Below are positions 60,101-63,100 of a stretch of DNA of 64,000 nucleotides, piece after piece. The first letter of the stretch is position 1. Each line of letters opens with the position of its first letter. The notes beneath the pieces are model-generated. The model was not told the origin of the DNA and did not search any database. It saw only the letters and a program-made list of their open reading frames with translations. A program made the position numbers and the translations under genes. Origin of the DNA: Dicaeum eximium (Eukaryota; Chordata; Aves; Passeriformes; Dicaeidae); assembly GCA_013396995.1 (NCBI GenBank), contig VWZP01009169.1, forward strand, positions 2,524,899 through 2,588,898. Reading direction: 5' to 3'.

Positions 60101-63100
60101 GCCAGCCTGTGTCTGAACTAATAAATTGTTCCATGAGCATTATCCAGTACTGGAATGCAATAGCCCATAGGGGTAAGTAGTTACAATATTCTCTGATGTG
60201 AAAACCTGTGCTTACTAGCACTTTTACAAATAATTTGCAGGTATGGTTTGAAAATTAAAATGGTGTAGCCACTCTTCCCATTAGGCAGTTTGCATGAAAG
60301 TAAGGGGCTGAATTCTAAGGGGCTGTGGCAATGTACTACCACAAATATGGATTCAGTGCCTGCTGACCACAGTGCTCAGGAATATTCTCTGGTGAATCTA
60401 ATTTGCTGCTGAGGAGGAGTGAGATTTCTTTGTATTTACAGTGAAATTCTGAGAACAGAAATACAATGCTGTTATGGGATGCTTCTCTTCCATCATTCAG
60501 TCATTGAATCAGGGATATAAAAGCCTTCTGAAAAGCATGGTGACTGCTTTTATGTCATTGATGAAAAGTTTCAGGTCCATGGCCAAGTGTCAGTGATGGT
60601 TTTAACCAACAGAAATTAAAGGTCTATGTTCAAAATCCTTTGTGGCCTAATCTAGTATGACTGCAGAAGAGAAGGCTTTAGGAAGACCTTTTTGCAGCCT
60701 TGCAGTACCTGAAGGGGCCCACAGAAAGATGAAGACAGACATTTTAGTAGGCGTGTTGCAACAGGGCAAGGAATTCTGGTTTTAAACTGAAGAAGGTTTT
60801 ATTTAGATTAGTATAAGAAATAAGCTTTTTACAATGAGAGTGGTGAGGCACTGGAACAGGTGGCACCCAGAAAGGTCTTGGATACTTCATCCCTGGAAAT
60901 ATCCAAGGTGAAGTTGGACAGGACTCTGAGCAATCTGATCTACTTCCAGATGTCACTGATCATTGCAGGGGAGTTGGACTAGATGGCCTTTAAAAGGTCC
61001 TTTCCAACTCAGACTATTCAATGATTCTGTGTACTCCTTTTATACAGCTTAAGTACATATCAACTTTATTTCTACAAGGCTTCAGTTATTTACATTTTAT
61101 TTATAACTAGTAGTTGTGACATTTTCATATGTTGCTATTTTTGTTTCAGTAAACAATTCTTTTCTACTTTTCCTGTGACAGATTGCTATAAAGTTCACAA
61201 ATGAACCTCCACAAGGTATACGTGCTGGACTGAAAAGAACATTTTCTGGAATTAGTCAGGATCTGTTAAACGTTAGCAACCTGCCCATGTGGAAACCTTT
61301 GCTTTACACTGTAGCTTTCCTGCATTCTACTGTTCAGGTATTTCTTAAAAGGTTTACAAATAGTGGTATAATATACAGAGTCACTCTAATAGAGTTTACT
61401 GAAAAAACACATTCTGATATTTGTTGTAGCGTCATGCTGCATGATTAAAGCTTTAATTTCTGTAATCTGTGTTTCAACGTTCATTATCATCTCCTTTTTT
61501 TTAAATAGCTTTTAAACAATTCTCATATAATGGGTCTTTAGAATTTGTTTTTTCTCATTTAACTTCTGCTGATCGAAAGTTAGTCATTGGGTATATGGCA
61601 AAAATTTCTCTCTGTAGTCATTCGAAACAGATGAGCATGCTGAAAAAACCAACTTATCTGTCACAGCTGTCTTTCTCTAAGAGTGAATATTTTTCTAGAG
61701 ATATATCACTCTTTCTCTCCATTGATTTTAAAGACAATCCAGATCTCTAACTTAGAGTAGCTATTTTCTAGATGACTGAAACGAAATAAAATTCTTATCA
61801 TATATGTGTCAAGGTGTTTTCTACATTAATTCCACTGTGAGAACAATGATATTTATACATTGTACTTTAAAGATAAATAAGTTTTGAAATCACAATAAAT
61901 ACTAATAATCTGAGCTCTCTGAATGTATCTCCTTTTCACCAAGGATCTCAAAATAGTTATAAAACACTGTTTAAGCCTTAGGTCCTACTGAGCATCTTGT
62001 ATTTTTGGTGTAGGCAGCTGCTGAGAGAAAGACAGTTTGTTGATGTTCACTGTTAAAATACAGCATTCTGCATTATTTTCCTTCTTCTACCCTTTTTAAA
62101 CAGTGAAAAAGTTGTTCTGTGCACTACCTTGGGATTATACAGTTCTTGTGGAACTGGAAGATCTATGCTTATTCAAACCATCAGTATTTTTAAAAAGTAT
62201 TGCAGCTATTCATCTTTTAAGAAATTTTATTTATGGATTGCCAACCACCAAGCAATATATATATTGTCCTGCCTTTAAAATTACCAATTCTTAATATCCT
62301 TTGGTGACAAGATCATTATGATAAATATAGCTTAAGTAATTCAAAAAACTTTGCAGGAAATCATTACACTTTTCTGCATGGTATTATTGGTTAATGCTGT
62401 CTGTTAATGCTTACAAACAATATTTGATTTTGAAAAAGAAAATGTGGGGGTTTTTTTCATTCTAGTTCTTTTAAAATATTGTAGCTAGGGTGCCTAAATG
62501 TTACTTCAGGTGTCAAAGACTGTCAGTAATCAGTGACCTGGTAATATAAAATCTGATAAATATGTTATCACTTAGTTAATTTTAAAATGTAATTTATTAA
62601 TTTGATAAATGTCAGCACTATTCATAAATTTCATTCTGAACTTCTACAATTAATTTGTTCTGCATTCTTTAAAAAAAATCATTGAGCAATTTAACTGAGG
62701 AGGCTTTAAAATATTTGTCAGAAATCTAATAGTGCTGGATGTTTGAAGTGTTTGGGCTACAGAGTATTTATTGTTGTACTTTCATAGTTGACTATTTTTC
62801 TGTTAAACAACTGTTATCACTTTATTTCCAAATAGGTATGCAATAATATATTTGAATAATGTAATGGTGGCAACCTTAAAATAAAGTTATGAATTTTGAA
62901 AAAACATACACTAAAAAAACATATTGAAACAATAAGACAAAAGTGGCAATATAGAACTCTTTGGAAAACTGAGCATAAATATAGGAGCTTGAAACTTTGA
63001 AACTGTCATTAGTCAACAGTTTATGTAATACAAAGAGAAAAACTATACCATGCTAAATTAATTAATTACTTAATATAAAAACCTCATTATCCATGGAGAA